From positions 1-64,000 of the forward strand of contig NZ_FORD01000012.1 in the NCBI RefSeq assembly GCF_900113925.1: a DNA stretch of 64,000 nt, written 5' to 3'. Within the stretch, counting starts at the first letter, position 1. Every line of letters starts with the position of its first letter. This stretch comes from Nitrosomonas sp. Nm34. Lineage in GTDB: Bacteria > Pseudomonadota > Gammaproteobacteria > Burkholderiales > Nitrosomonadaceae. Below, one piece after another: positions 18,676 to 27,917 of this stretch. A program made the translations under genes and the position numbers. The notes below the pieces were generated by a model. That model made no database searches and had not been told where the DNA came from. It saw only the letters and a list, made by a program, of their open reading frames with translations.

Positions 18676-18705
18676 AGCCTCATGTCATTGGCATGGGGCT
18701 ATTTT
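18676..18705 (+). terminator. Intrinsic terminator of small secreted protein C
   Basis: Nine-base stem AGCCTCATG/CATGGGGCT (one G-U pair) with a 7-nt loop, followed by ATTTT, about 90 nt past the stop of the gene at 18198. Confidence 0.65.
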
Positions 18706-19706
18706 CATACTGCCAGTTACAGGGTAAAAATAGGTTCAGCGGATATGAGGTTGCAGTTCTGAGTGGATGGCAGCAGTAAGGATTGACTCAACCTCATGTT
18801 CTTACAATGGGTCAAGGAAGGAGCAGGTGGCCTGCGAGCTACCGCCTGCAGGATGAGTACAAAACCGGATAACTGGATTTTAAAGTAACTGCAGGAACGA
18901 TGGGGTAGTAACCTTAAGCTGGACTAGCTGGGACTCAAAAAGCTAAAATCTGCGTAGCTTATTCTCGAGGAAAAGCTGACTATGAAATTGCTTACCGAAT
19001 GATATAAAGCGAAATTGCTTGACGTGCTTTCCTGCTAAGAAAAAATGATTATTTTATTATCAGCCTCTTGCTGGATGCTTGCTACGCCAAGTGACATGTC
19101 CAGCTTTCTGAATTCCCGCCACATCAAGATCTTCGATTGTGCCGAAGTATTTGCTGACCCTTGATGTAAACGTATACGCCCATGCGCATATGGGGGACTG
19201 ATGCGTAGGATATATCTAAGAATCACGTCAGCAGATTACACATTCGCAGAAAAGACTTGATTACCAGAGTGAATAGTATAAGACGGCCACAGCATTCGGT
19301 GATGTTAATCTTATGGCTTGACTAGGGCACTGCTAAGCAAGGGCTGCTCTGGCCGGATTTGGTCGCTAGGGTAATATAAATAGTGAAGCTGGTGGAAGCA
19401 ACAGTAGTAGCCCGCTTGGCAGCGGCTTCTAAGATCTGCAGAAATCGCTGATTTTGACTAAACCCCAAAACCCCCTCAGATTTATTGGTTGAGTGGGCTA
19501 CGGAACGAATTTTACTAGGAATGGACTAGGTGCTCGAAATATTGAGCTTCAGGGCCTTATCTATAATCAGCTGCGGAAAATCCCTTGGCCTTAACGCTAG
19601 GAATGGTTTGATGAATGCAGCGCCGGCTCGATATGCGCTTTGATGTTTCCTCTTTCTTGCTCTCTCACTAATTCCAGCCCTTCCGCAAACTAACCATAAC
19701 AGATAT
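18706..19706. other. Long gene-poor stretch
   Basis: Only short frames with poor ribosome sites occur (for example 19035-19226 leftward). Many stops in all frames suggest decayed sequence, but no transposase motif could be recognised. Confidence 0.4.
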
Positions 19707-20405
19707 TCAATGTTCCATGCTGCTTATTTGAGAAGCAAGAAAAGCTGCATGAGTACGATTGGTTGCCTTAAGCTTTGCCATAATCTCTCTCACATGAACC
19801 TTCACGGTACACTCTTGCATTCCGAGCTCATAAGCAATAAATTTATTTGACTTACCTTGCCGCATAAGCTCGAACACCTCCAATTGTCGCGATGTAAAGG
19901 TCCGCAAGACTGCTGGATCAACCTTGCCACCGTTCGGGCGCTCCTCTGCGATGGGCTTTGTGGCTTTTTCGATTATCTCCAAAAGAGCCTTAGATGGAAT
20001 AATCGAGCCACCTGAGATGACAAGTCGAAGTGAGTGGATTATCTTGGCCGGGTTGAAGGTCGATGAGATGTAGCCGCGGACTCCGATTTGAATAGCATCC
20101 AGAATATCAGCAAGCTCATCGCGATCAGAAAGAAGTACTAAAGGCGAGTCGGGATGCTTGTGTTTCAGCTGTTGAATTCCGTTAGAAATATGATGCTCGC
20201 TGACGCGGACTGCACCAAGATTAATGAGGATCATTTCTATTTTATAGGGAGGTTCCAGATAATCGGCCACGAACTCATCGATTCCCGGATAAGATAAGAT
20301 AACAAAATCATCTGAAAGTGTTGTTAGCAGATGTGAGATGGACATCCGCGTCAACGGCCGTGAATCAATCAGTGCTACTCCGATCTTATTTGTCTTTTCA
20401 CACAT
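19707..20405 (-). CDS. LuxR/NarL-type response regulator with degenerate receiver
   Basis: From ATG 20405 the protein is 232 residues. The N-terminal half has the receiver fold, but the phospho-acceptor position reads ILINLG (Asn62 where Asp is usual), the acidic pocket is reduced to one Asp (ALIDSRP) and the conserved Lys is replaced in GYISS. The C-terminal helix-turn-helix is a good LuxR domain (TSRQLEVFELMRQGKSN, then ECTVKVHVREIMAKL). It probably binds DNA without classical phosphorylation, as CsgD-type regulators of surface fibres do. It may control the 14.2-18.6 kb locus (inference from proximity). Confidence 0.75.
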   Translation of the reverse strand: MCEKTNKIGVALIDSRPLTRMSISHLLTTLSDDFVILSYPGIDEFVADYLEPPYKIEMILINLGAVRVSEHHISNGIQQLKHKHPDSPLVLLSDRDELADILDAIQIGVRGYISSTFNPAKIIHSLRLVISGGSIIPSKALLEIIEKATKPIAEERPNGGKVDPAVLRTFTSRQLEVFELMRQGKSNKFIAYELGMQECTVKVHVREIMAKLKATNRTHAAFLASQISSMEH

Positions 20406-20961
20406 AATGCTTATCTCTAATAAAATAAGCACTCTTTAATACCAACAGTAATTTATCGGCTAAGTATTGCTCAGTGTTATTTATCTCATAATTAATATTA
20501 TTCTCTTGGCTATGAGTATTTACCATTTTTTTCTCTCCTCTCCCACACTCACTATTGATTATATGAGGTCCAATATTAATCTCAGGTCGAGCTGAAATTG
20601 TTCATGCTATTAGAAAATACTGAATGAAAATTTTTTACTTTAATTATTTCAGTACACATTCTCGATGCTTAGCAACTGCTGTTCTTGAGTTACCTCGGCC
20701 GTAAAAGCCATATGTAATTTCTAGTTGACATCACTATTTCTTGATGGCAATATTTATTGCAAAGAGCAGTAGAAATAGCGTAGTAAAATTAGAAAAAAAT
20801 GGTAACAAGAGACCCTTCGGGCCTGTTCCCTTTTCTTCATCAAGACTCACTGTAATTTTAATCTCACTACACTCAGGTCATCCTTATTATTTAGAAGACT
20901 TCATGCATCATACCAAGGTACACGAAATATTCTGATTAAAATCAATCGAGTTTAATAATTA

Positions 20962-20993
20962 AAATTCTAAGGAAGTGAAATTCTAAGGAAGTG
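20962..20993. repeat. Perfect 16-bp tandem duplication
   Basis: AAATTCTAAGGAAGTG is repeated twice head to tail with no gap. Confidence 0.9.
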
Positions 20994-21006
20994 CAAAGTG
21001 AGTGCG

Positions 21007-21033
21007 CAATAATGCAATTGCATACAATTTAAT
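21007..21033. repeat. CAATAATRCAATTGCATACAATTT element, first occurrence
   Basis: CAATAATGCAATTGCATACAATTT is nearly identical to the sequence at 36515-36540 upstream of a GH114 gene. A looser relative lies at 41641-41661. It contains the palindrome TGCAATTGCA. Confidence 0.6.
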
Positions 21034-21589
21034 ATAAATTTCAGCTAGAGCTAGAGCCATGAATCACTAGTTTGTTAATTCCAACTGAGCTGCTCGGCTT
21101 TCGAAATCAAGGGGAGCGAAACTTTGTATTCATCATCACAATAGAGCAATAACTCTCCCTTAATATCGTATCGCGCGCTTTTATGAAATTTGAAATAAGA
21201 GATAGCAGCTTGGGATAGTGTGGGTTAATAAAGCGAATGGTGGTTCGGACCGAATTCAATACAACTATGATTTGCCATAATCTGGCAGCATATTTCATAT
21301 TGCGACGGATTATCTTATCGGCTTGCACATTCCGTACGTCTAATAGGATCGATTAAGTCAAGCGCTATTCAGTCTATGAATCGGCAAGATAAATGGCGTT
21401 TAGATAGATCCAATAACAACCGCGGGTTCAATATCAAACCAAGCAGGAATGCCCGTTTTTACTTTTCAAGCATTGCTCCTAAATCAAATTAAGGTTTCTG
21501 CTTATTATAATTTTATCTAAAAAAGAATAATTTTTGATTCAAACAGGTGGAATTTGAAGTTACTAACATAATGTGAATTGCGAGCTGAA

Positions 21590-22530
21590 AAGGAGCAGTT
21601 CACCAATAATGTTAAAGTATTACGGAAGACATCATCCAATCTCAATCAACCAAAGTCATGAATGAGCCGGCAGGCCCGAGTCATAACGATTGATCTCTAT
21701 GTTTTAAGGATTATCAGAGAAAGCTTTGGCTTTATAGTCAAAGAGTGAGCCATTACGCGGATTCAAGCTTTAGTGACGAAAAAGTAACCGTACTCTGCCT
21801 GTTCGGTGTGGTAGGCAAGCATAGAGCGGATCAATGGTATTGATGAGCATACGGATCGTCATTAACGCGCTTGGTTTGCCTGACTTCCGAGTGATGGGAA
21901 TTATATTCAGTGCCGGAACCGGCTAGTCGATATGCTTGCACCCTTGTAGTGCTGATTCAGCAGGAGCGCGAGCCAGGGCAAGCCTGGCCTAATCAATTCA
22001 TTGCCGGTAGTCCCGTGGCCAGGCAAAGCCATTGGTTTAACACGTGTGTAGCGAAACAGTTGGCGAATTCAGGTAACTGCTCAACCAAGAAGTTGTACTA
22101 TCATGGTGTGCAGAGCTCACATATGAGGGCCGTCAATCAGACTCATTACCTCTCCCTGCATACATCGGCGTGAGTAGCGTCGCAGTCACGATGGTAAGAT
22201 ATTTGATCAGATTCGGCTATAATTGCACGACAGTGAACTGTGTGGCGATAGAGCTTGTTAATGACGCGGCGCGGAGAGGTCAGACAAGCCCGTAATCCGA
22301 CCGTCTAAACATTGGCTAAAAATATAGAGGGCAGCACTATCTGGAAATACAGGATAAATCGTTGCTGTAGCGGTCTCGCGCGTTCGACAACCGGTTGAAG
22401 CGATTTGCCTTGATTGAAGAAAAGATAGGCCTTGGAATATACCCAGAAAGAAAGTTTGTTCTTATAAGGGAGTTGTGGTACATGCATTCGGAAAGCTGGC
22501 TGTGGCTTTGTTTTTTTCTGGAATTTTTAC
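21590..22530 (+). pseudogene. Decayed DDE transposase of an IS4/IS982-like element
   Basis: Scattered frames give blocks in the correct order: FSDEKVTVLCLFGVV near 21770, SPVARQSHWFNTCVAKQLAN then STKKLYYHGV near 22000-22105, HDGKIFDQIR near 22190, and AVSRVRQPVEAI with VVVHAFGKLAVALFF near 22370-22520. These correspond to a roughly 300-residue DDE transposase that contains STKKLYYYGV. Several frameshifts and stops separate the blocks. The exact IS family is uncertain. The ends were not resolved. Confidence 0.6.
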
Positions 22531-22599
22531 GAGTTAGCTCTTAATGCACATGCCAGTTAAACTATCTCTTTTAGCTGGGGTACCCAAATAGATTGGACC

Positions 22600-22690
22600 A
22601 ATCACTTAATTTCGCCGGTTTTTCCTTGTCTTATTTTTCAGACTGCCTACGGTTCGCCTTTCTGCCATATCTGATTTGGAAACGGAATTA
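22600..22690 (+). repeat. 105-bp palindromic repeat, copy 4 (degenerate)
   Basis: The core CCGGTTTTTCCTTG and CTGCCTACGGTTCGCC and the right end TGATTTGGAAACGGAATTA are recognisable. The left inverted repeat is largely lost. It ends about 25 nt before the start of the N-formylglutamate amidohydrolase gene. Confidence 0.6.
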
Positions 22691-22715
22691 TTAAAAGACA
22701 AGCTGAGAAGAAAAA

Positions 22716-23423
22716 TTGGCCTTAACAACTCATTTTGTCATTAGCTGCGAACATGGTGGTAACCGTATCCCGACTCAGTACCGCCATCTATTTCATGGAT
22801 TTGAGGTTTTATTGTATAGTCATCGGGGCTATGATCGTGGGGCATTGCGCATGGCAAGAGATCTGGCTCAGTTATTGCACGCTTCCTTGTTTGTATCGAC
22901 TACTAGTCGTTTGCTGATCGATCTTAACCGCTCTATTGGCCATCCGCAATTATTCTCCGATGCGACCAAAAATACATCGACTACTATTCGGCGAGAGATT
23001 CTGGTACGCTATTATCTGCCTTATCGTAATCAGGTCGAGCAAACTATTGCTGAAGTAATAAATAGGAAAAACCGCCAAGTCATTCATATTTCTTCACATA
23101 GTTTTACGCCTGTGCTTGATGGAGAGGTACGTCACGCTGATATCGGTCTTCTTTATGATCCATCGAGACTGGGAGAACGTAATTTATGCTATCGTTGGCA
23201 GGCATGCCTCAAAGCAAAAGGACCCGATTTAACCATTCGGCGTAATTATCCGTATGCTGGTAAAGCGGATGGCTTAACGACTTACTTGCGTCGTCAATTT
23301 CCAGAGGAGGCGTATTGGGGAATCGAGTTGGAAATCAACCAGAAACATGTTGCTAATGGTAGACAGCACTGGCAGGCGCTGCGTCATTTAGTGCTGCAAA
23401 CTCTCCATGATGTGGTGGGATGA
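22716..23423 (+). CDS. N-formylglutamate amidohydrolase family protein
   Basis: The 235-residue protein has ISCEHGGNRIP, SHRGYDRGA, TSRLLIDLNRS and HISSHSFTPV, the blocks of the N-formylglutamate amidohydrolase fold with its metal-binding His and Glu. It would hydrolyse N-formylglutamate or a related N-acyl amino acid. No histidine-degradation genes are adjacent, so the true substrate is uncertain. The start is TTG with a weak AGAAG ribosome site, directly after a degenerate repeat copy that may hold its promoter. Confidence 0.8.
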   Translation: MALTTHFVISCEHGGNRIPTQYRHLFHGFEVLLYSHRGYDRGALRMARDLAQLLHASLFVSTTSRLLIDLNRSIGHPQLFSDATKNTSTTIRREILVRYYLPYRNQVEQTIAEVINRKNRQVIHISSHSFTPVLDGEVRHADIGLLYDPSRLGERNLCYRWQACLKAKGPDLTIRRNYPYAGKADGLTTYLRRQFPEEAYWGIELEINQKHVANGRQHWQALRHLVLQTLHDVVG

Positions 23424-23441
23424 AGCATTGATGACTATGTT

Positions 23442-23547
23442 TTATCCATTTCTAAATCAAAACTGACATTGTCGGCTTCACCTTGCCGTATGATTGAGAT
23501 TGTCTGCGGTTCGCCTTCGCGTCATTTTTGATTTGGAAATAGAATAA
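23442..23547 (+). repeat. 105-bp palindromic repeat, copy 5
   Basis: It begins TTATCCATTTCTAAATCAAA, has the core TCGGCTTCACCTTGCCGTAT and TGTCTGCGGTTCGCC, and ends TTTTTGATTTGGAAATAGAAT. It sits 18 nt after the stop of the preceding gene and 96 nt before relA. Confidence 0.9.
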
Positions 23548-23643
23548 GGTCGTCCTGGCGTATGGCCAAATGGTGGACAACATGATGGCGCTTTTTAGAA
23601 GCGCTCAAAATAACCTCCCGCTCGAAGGATCCATAAGCGTTCT

Positions 23644-25875
23644 ATGGTTTTAACACGTAGCCTATCTCTTCCCTCCGCTGCAGACTATACCGATACCGAA
23701 GCCTGGCTGGATAAGCTGGCCACGCAATTTGCGCCAGCTGATATCACGCTGTTGCGCCGGGCTTGCGCGATGGCTGCTCCATTATATGAAGGGCAAGCCA
23801 CGCTGAACGGTACGCCATTATTGCAGCATGCGATAGGCGCAGCCTCTATTCTTATTGAGATGCGCATGGATGCCGAAACCGCCGCGGCTACGCTGTTGCA
23901 CGCCGTGCCGGATTATGTGGAGGATTGGTATGCGCAAATAGAAAACCCATTCGGCACGAATATCGCCAAGCTGGTGGAAGGGATCTCGCGTATGGAACAG
24001 ATCCGCCAATTCAGCGAAATTGAGCAACTTGACACATCAGATAACAAAGTCGGCCAGGCTAGGCAGATCGAAAGTCTGCGTCAGATGCTGCTCGCGATGG
24101 TGCAAGATATCCGTGTTGTGCTGATCAAGCTGGCTGAACGCATGCAGACCATGCGTTATCTTGCCGGTGCCAGCAGTGAATTACAGCAGCGTATCGCTTA
24201 TGAGACGCGTGGTATTTTCGCACCGCTTGCCAATCGGCTGGGTGTGTGGCAGATCAAATGGGAATTGGAAGATCTTGCTCTGCGCTATTTAGAGCCGCAG
24301 CTATATAAAGAAATTGCCCGCCTACTCGACGAGCGGCGCGTGGATCGCGAGCAGTACATCGATGAAGTAATTGCCCAGCTCAGGCAGGAGCTGTTACAGG
24401 CCGGCATCAAGGGTGAAGTCAGTGGGCGACCCAAACATATCCATAGTATTATCAATAAGATGCGGCGGAAGAATCTGAAGTTCAGCGAGCTCTACGACAT
24501 ACGCGCAGTACGTATCCTGGTGAACGACATTAAGGACTGCTATGCTGCGCTGGGTCTGGTGCATCACCTGTGGCAGCCAATTCCCGGCGAGTTTGACGAC
24601 TATATCGCGCGTCCCAAGAGCAACGGCTACCGCTCACTGCATACTGCGGTGATCGGTCCACGCGGCCTGGCGCTCGAGGTGCAGATTCGTACTCATGATA
24701 TGCACTACAACTCCGAGTTGGGCGTAGCCGCACACTGGCGCTACAAGGAGGGCGGCAAGTCGAATAGCAAATTCGATGAGAAAATTGCCTGGCTACGTCA
24801 GATTCTGGCGTGGAAAGAGGAAGTGAGCGACGGGGGCGAGCTGCTTGAGCAATTTAAAAGCGAGCTTTTTCAAGATAAGGTATTCGTGCTGACACCGCAA
24901 GGTAAGGTGATCGATCTCCCCAAGGGTTCGACGCCGATCGATTTTGCTTACACGCTGCATACTGACCTTGGCCACCGCACACGCGGTGCCAAAGTGGACA
25001 GCAGAATCGTCCCGCTCAATACGCGCCTACAGAATGGACAGCGTGTGGAAATCCTCACTTCCAAGTCAGGCACACCCAGCCGTGACTGGCTTAACCCGGC
25101 GCTTGGCTATCTGCAAAGCCCGCGTGCCCGTGCCAAAGTTCGCTATTGGTTCAAGCATCAGAACTTCGAGGAGAATGTGGCCATCGGCCGCGCCAAACTG
25201 GAACGGGAACTGCATAGGGCAGGTGCCGGCAGTATGAATCAGGAAAAACTGGCGCAGAAGCTGCATTACAACCATCTTGAGGATTTGCTTGCTGCTATTG
25301 GCCGTGGAGATGTCAGTGAACACCAGATTGCTCTTACCATTCAAGAGGCTGCATTGTCCAAGCCTGCGGAATCACTCCCGGTTTTGGCTGCCAGGCACAT
25401 CTCTGCATCCAAGGTGCCGTCAGGCATTGTGGTCGAAGGCGTCGGCAACCTGCTCATCAATCTGGCCAGGTGCTGCCAACCCTTGCCGCCGGATGACATC
25501 GTCGGCTATATGACGCGGGATCGCGGAATGAGCATTCATCGTCAAACCTGTCCTTTTATCATGCGTTTGCCAGAAGACCGGCATGCGCGCTTACTGCACG
25601 CGCACTGGGGGGGTAACGCAAATCTTGCTACCAGCGTTGATATTGAAGTAGAAGCCCATGACCGCCAGGGCTTGCTGCGCGATATCAGCGATCTGTTCGT
25701 GCGCGAAAAGGTGAACGCTACCAAAGTTAACGCCACTAAAGCTAATACTCTCGGCCATGGCAATATAGCAAAGATGCAATTTTCACTTGAGATCGTCAAT
25801 CTGAACCAGCTGCAACGCCTGCTCGCACTGATTCGACAGCTGCCCGACGTGATGATAGCGCGGCGGCGGGAGTAG
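23644..25875 (+). CDS. relA: GTP pyrophosphokinase, (p)ppGpp synthetase
   Basis: The 743-residue protein has the long Rel layout: an N-terminal HD-like domain, synthetase (FSELYDIRAVRILV; EFDDYIARPKSNGYRSLHT with the ExDD signature of RelA at about 316), TGS (VFVLTPQGKVIDLPKGSTP), a zinc-finger-like region (ARCCQPLPPDDIVGY) and a C-terminal ACT domain. The hydrolase HD motif reads LLHAVPD (H86-A87), so pppGpp hydrolysis is probably lost. It makes the alarmone during amino-acid starvation at the ribosome. In the ACT domain VNATKVNATKAN holds a five-residue tandem duplication. Confidence 0.92.
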   Translation: MVLTRSLSLPSAADYTDTEAWLDKLATQFAPADITLLRRACAMAAPLYEGQATLNGTPLLQHAIGAASILIEMRMDAETAAATLLHAVPDYVEDWYAQIENPFGTNIAKLVEGISRMEQIRQFSEIEQLDTSDNKVGQARQIESLRQMLLAMVQDIRVVLIKLAERMQTMRYLAGASSELQQRIAYETRGIFAPLANRLGVWQIKWELEDLALRYLEPQLYKEIARLLDERRVDREQYIDEVIAQLRQELLQAGIKGEVSGRPKHIHSIINKMRRKNLKFSELYDIRAVRILVNDIKDCYAALGLVHHLWQPIPGEFDDYIARPKSNGYRSLHTAVIGPRGLALEVQIRTHDMHYNSELGVAAHWRYKEGGKSNSKFDEKIAWLRQILAWKEEVSDGGELLEQFKSELFQDKVFVLTPQGKVIDLPKGSTPIDFAYTLHTDLGHRTRGAKVDSRIVPLNTRLQNGQRVEILTSKSGTPSRDWLNPALGYLQSPRARAKVRYWFKHQNFEENVAIGRAKLERELHRAGAGSMNQEKLAQKLHYNHLEDLLAAIGRGDVSEHQIALTIQEAALSKPAESLPVLAARHISASKVPSGIVVEGVGNLLINLARCCQPLPPDDIVGYMTRDRGMSIHRQTCPFIMRLPEDRHARLLHAHWGGNANLATSVDIEVEAHDRQGLLRDISDLFVREKVNATKVNATKANTLGHGNIAKMQFSLEIVNLNQLQRLLALIRQLPDVMIARRRE

Positions 25876-26235
25876 GACATGTATTCTGCAGAGCATTTGC
25901 AGTATAGCCCACCTGATGTAGCGCTGAATAATAGCGCGTAGGGCGTATTTTCTTAATGCGCCGCATGTGTCTTGGAAAGCCTGCAAATTTCAAACTTGTC
26001 ATATATTTAAATCGATTCTGGAGTCCTTGCTCTCTCTATTTCTGAGCTTCCTCGCAGAGTATCTCAGTGTATTTTTGGTCTAAAAAGTAACAATACCTCT
26101 CGTTGTTAACATTTTTAATGCTCAATAAAAGAAACTTTTAATCGCTCAGTAGCGAGTTTGACTAAATATCCGGCTTTACGTATAGTTAAAAGATATCGGT
26201 TTTTTATTATAAATGTCTGAATATAAACATAAATT

Positions 26236-27543
26236 ATGACAATTAAGCAGCGCGTGCAGCATTTACTGGATTTTATCGACAACAGCCCGAGCCCTTGGCA
26301 TGTAGTTGCCTCGATCGAAACGGAGATCAAGGCATTTCAGTTTGTCCGGCTTGACGAAACTGCCAAATGGTCATTACAAGCGGGCGGCCGCTATTATGTG
26401 GTGCGTGACGATTCTTCGATCGTCTTGTTCGTGCTGGGACGCAAAACACCTGCCGACGTGGGTTTCAAGATTATCGGAGCACATACCGATTCGCCGGGGT
26501 TACGGATTAGACCGAATGTTGCTCCAGCAAGCGATGGACTCGCGCGGCTCGGTGTCGAAATCTATGGCGGACCCATCCTCGCAACTTTTGCCGATCGGGA
26601 CTTGAGTTTGGCCGGGCGGGTCAGCTATACCGATGAGAAGGGGCGTCTCGCACGTAAGCTGGTGCGCTTTCAGCAGCCGTTATTGCGCTTGCCAAATTTG
26701 GCGATACATATGAACCGGGGTGTCAATGAAGATGGCCTAAAGCTCCATAAACAAAACGAATTGCCGCTGTTATTTGCACAATTGACCAGTGACCAGCTGC
26801 CGCAGCCTTATTTTATGACGTTGCTGGCACAGGCGACAGGCATCAGTGCATCCCAAGTATTAACATGGGATTTGGCGGTGTACGATACCCAAAAAGGCAC
26901 GTTCTGGGGCGCAAATCAGGAATTTTACGCTAATAGCCAGATCGATAACCTGGCTTCCTGCCATGCCGGACTGCAAGCTTTGCTGGATGATGCCGTGCTG
27001 AGTCATGCCGAGAGCACGTTGGTCTGCGCCTTTTTCGATCATGAAGAAATCGGCAGTGAAAGCCATGTGGGTGCTGCCGGCAGCTTTTTAGCTGATGTAT
27101 TGCAGCGGATCAGCATCGCTACATCTTCGGATTGTGAGGATAAGGCACGTGCGCTGGCTCAGAGCTTTTTGATCAGTGCGGATATGGCGCACGCCTTCCA
27201 CCCCAACTTCCCCTCGGCCTATGATGCGGATCATAAAGTGTTCGTCAATAAAGGTCCGGTGATCAAATCCAATGCGAACCGCCGCTACAGCTCCGAAAGT
27301 ATCTCCATTGCACGCTTCATCCAGTGGTGTGAGGAAGCGGGTATTCCCTACCAACGCTACTCGCACCGTTCAGATTTACCCTGTGGCAGCACGATCGGGC
27401 CGATGACCTCGGCAAAGCTCGGCATACGTAGTATAGATGTAGGTTGTCCGATGTGGGCGATGCATAGCATTCGCGAAAGCGCTGGCGTGCAGGATCATGA
27501 ATCTATGATCAGAGTACTGAAACAGTTTTTTATTGATGATTAA
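26236..27543 (+). CDS. apeB: M18 family aminopeptidase
   Basis: The 435-residue protein matches the M18 aspartyl/aminopeptidase family in length and motifs: GAHTDSPGLRI (metal His/Asp), QIDNLASCHA (bridging Asp), FDHEEIGSES (catalytic Glu pair), SADMAHAFHPNF and the C-terminal GCPMWAMHSIRES (metal His). It is a cytoplasmic zinc peptidase removing N-terminal residues. It has no obvious ribosome site and stands alone. Confidence 0.9.
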   Translation: MTIKQRVQHLLDFIDNSPSPWHVVASIETEIKAFQFVRLDETAKWSLQAGGRYYVVRDDSSIVLFVLGRKTPADVGFKIIGAHTDSPGLRIRPNVAPASDGLARLGVEIYGGPILATFADRDLSLAGRVSYTDEKGRLARKLVRFQQPLLRLPNLAIHMNRGVNEDGLKLHKQNELPLLFAQLTSDQLPQPYFMTLLAQATGISASQVLTWDLAVYDTQKGTFWGANQEFYANSQIDNLASCHAGLQALLDDAVLSHAESTLVCAFFDHEEIGSESHVGAAGSFLADVLQRISIATSSDCEDKARALAQSFLISADMAHAFHPNFPSAYDADHKVFVNKGPVIKSNANRRYSSESISIARFIQWCEEAGIPYQRYSHRSDLPCGSTIGPMTSAKLGIRSIDVGCPMWAMHSIRESAGVQDHESMIRVLKQFFIDD

Positions 27544-27679
27544 GTGAGCGCCAAAAGCAGCTCTCATTTATTCCTACGTATTTGCACGTATTTTCTTAAC
27601 CAGTTTATCTCGATAAACTATTGAAGTATTAGGGTTCAATAAAAGACGTTTATTTTTCTGATACGCTGTGGGCCATACC

Positions 27680-27775
27680 TGAAATTTGTAGCTATCAGTT
27701 TGGTCGATATTTTTAAGCCGTATGTCGTTATTGTCGGTGGCGGTGTGAGTGAAGGCTACTATAATCAGCTGTCAT
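27680..27775 (+). pseudogene. Possible fragment of a ROK-family sugar kinase
   Basis: One frame reads SLVDIFKPYVVIVGGGVSEG and soon stops. ROK kinases have a block of the form NLVNIFxPExIVIGGGVS near the C-terminus. No other part of the protein was found, so this is either a short relic or coincidence. Confidence 0.3.
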
Positions 27776-27917
27776 GCTAAGGTCGGACATCTGGCACAGG
27801 CTTTAAGGTGTCGCTGCTTGACGTCAGAATATCAAAACTGGAATAGGTATTGACGTGAGCATGATCTGTGTGGTCATGTTAGCCTGAATTGCCACCAAAC
27901 TTCCACAAGGAGGTCAT

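Larger units (their letters stand above)
20406..21589. other. Gene-poor AT-rich stretch
   Basis: No convincing gene was seen. Short frames at 20741-20935 (rightward) and 21107-21328 (leftward) lack good ribosome sites and known motifs. A 16-bp tandem duplication and a CAATTGCATACAATTT element are listed separately. Confidence 0.4.

Noticed and set aside
20741-20935. 64-residue rightward frame in the gene-poor stretch
   Set aside because: No ribosome site, no recognisable motif and AT-rich surroundings full of stops.
25542-25880. Leftward frames over the relA 3' end
   Set aside because: Shadows of the ACT-domain coding sequence with no independent support.
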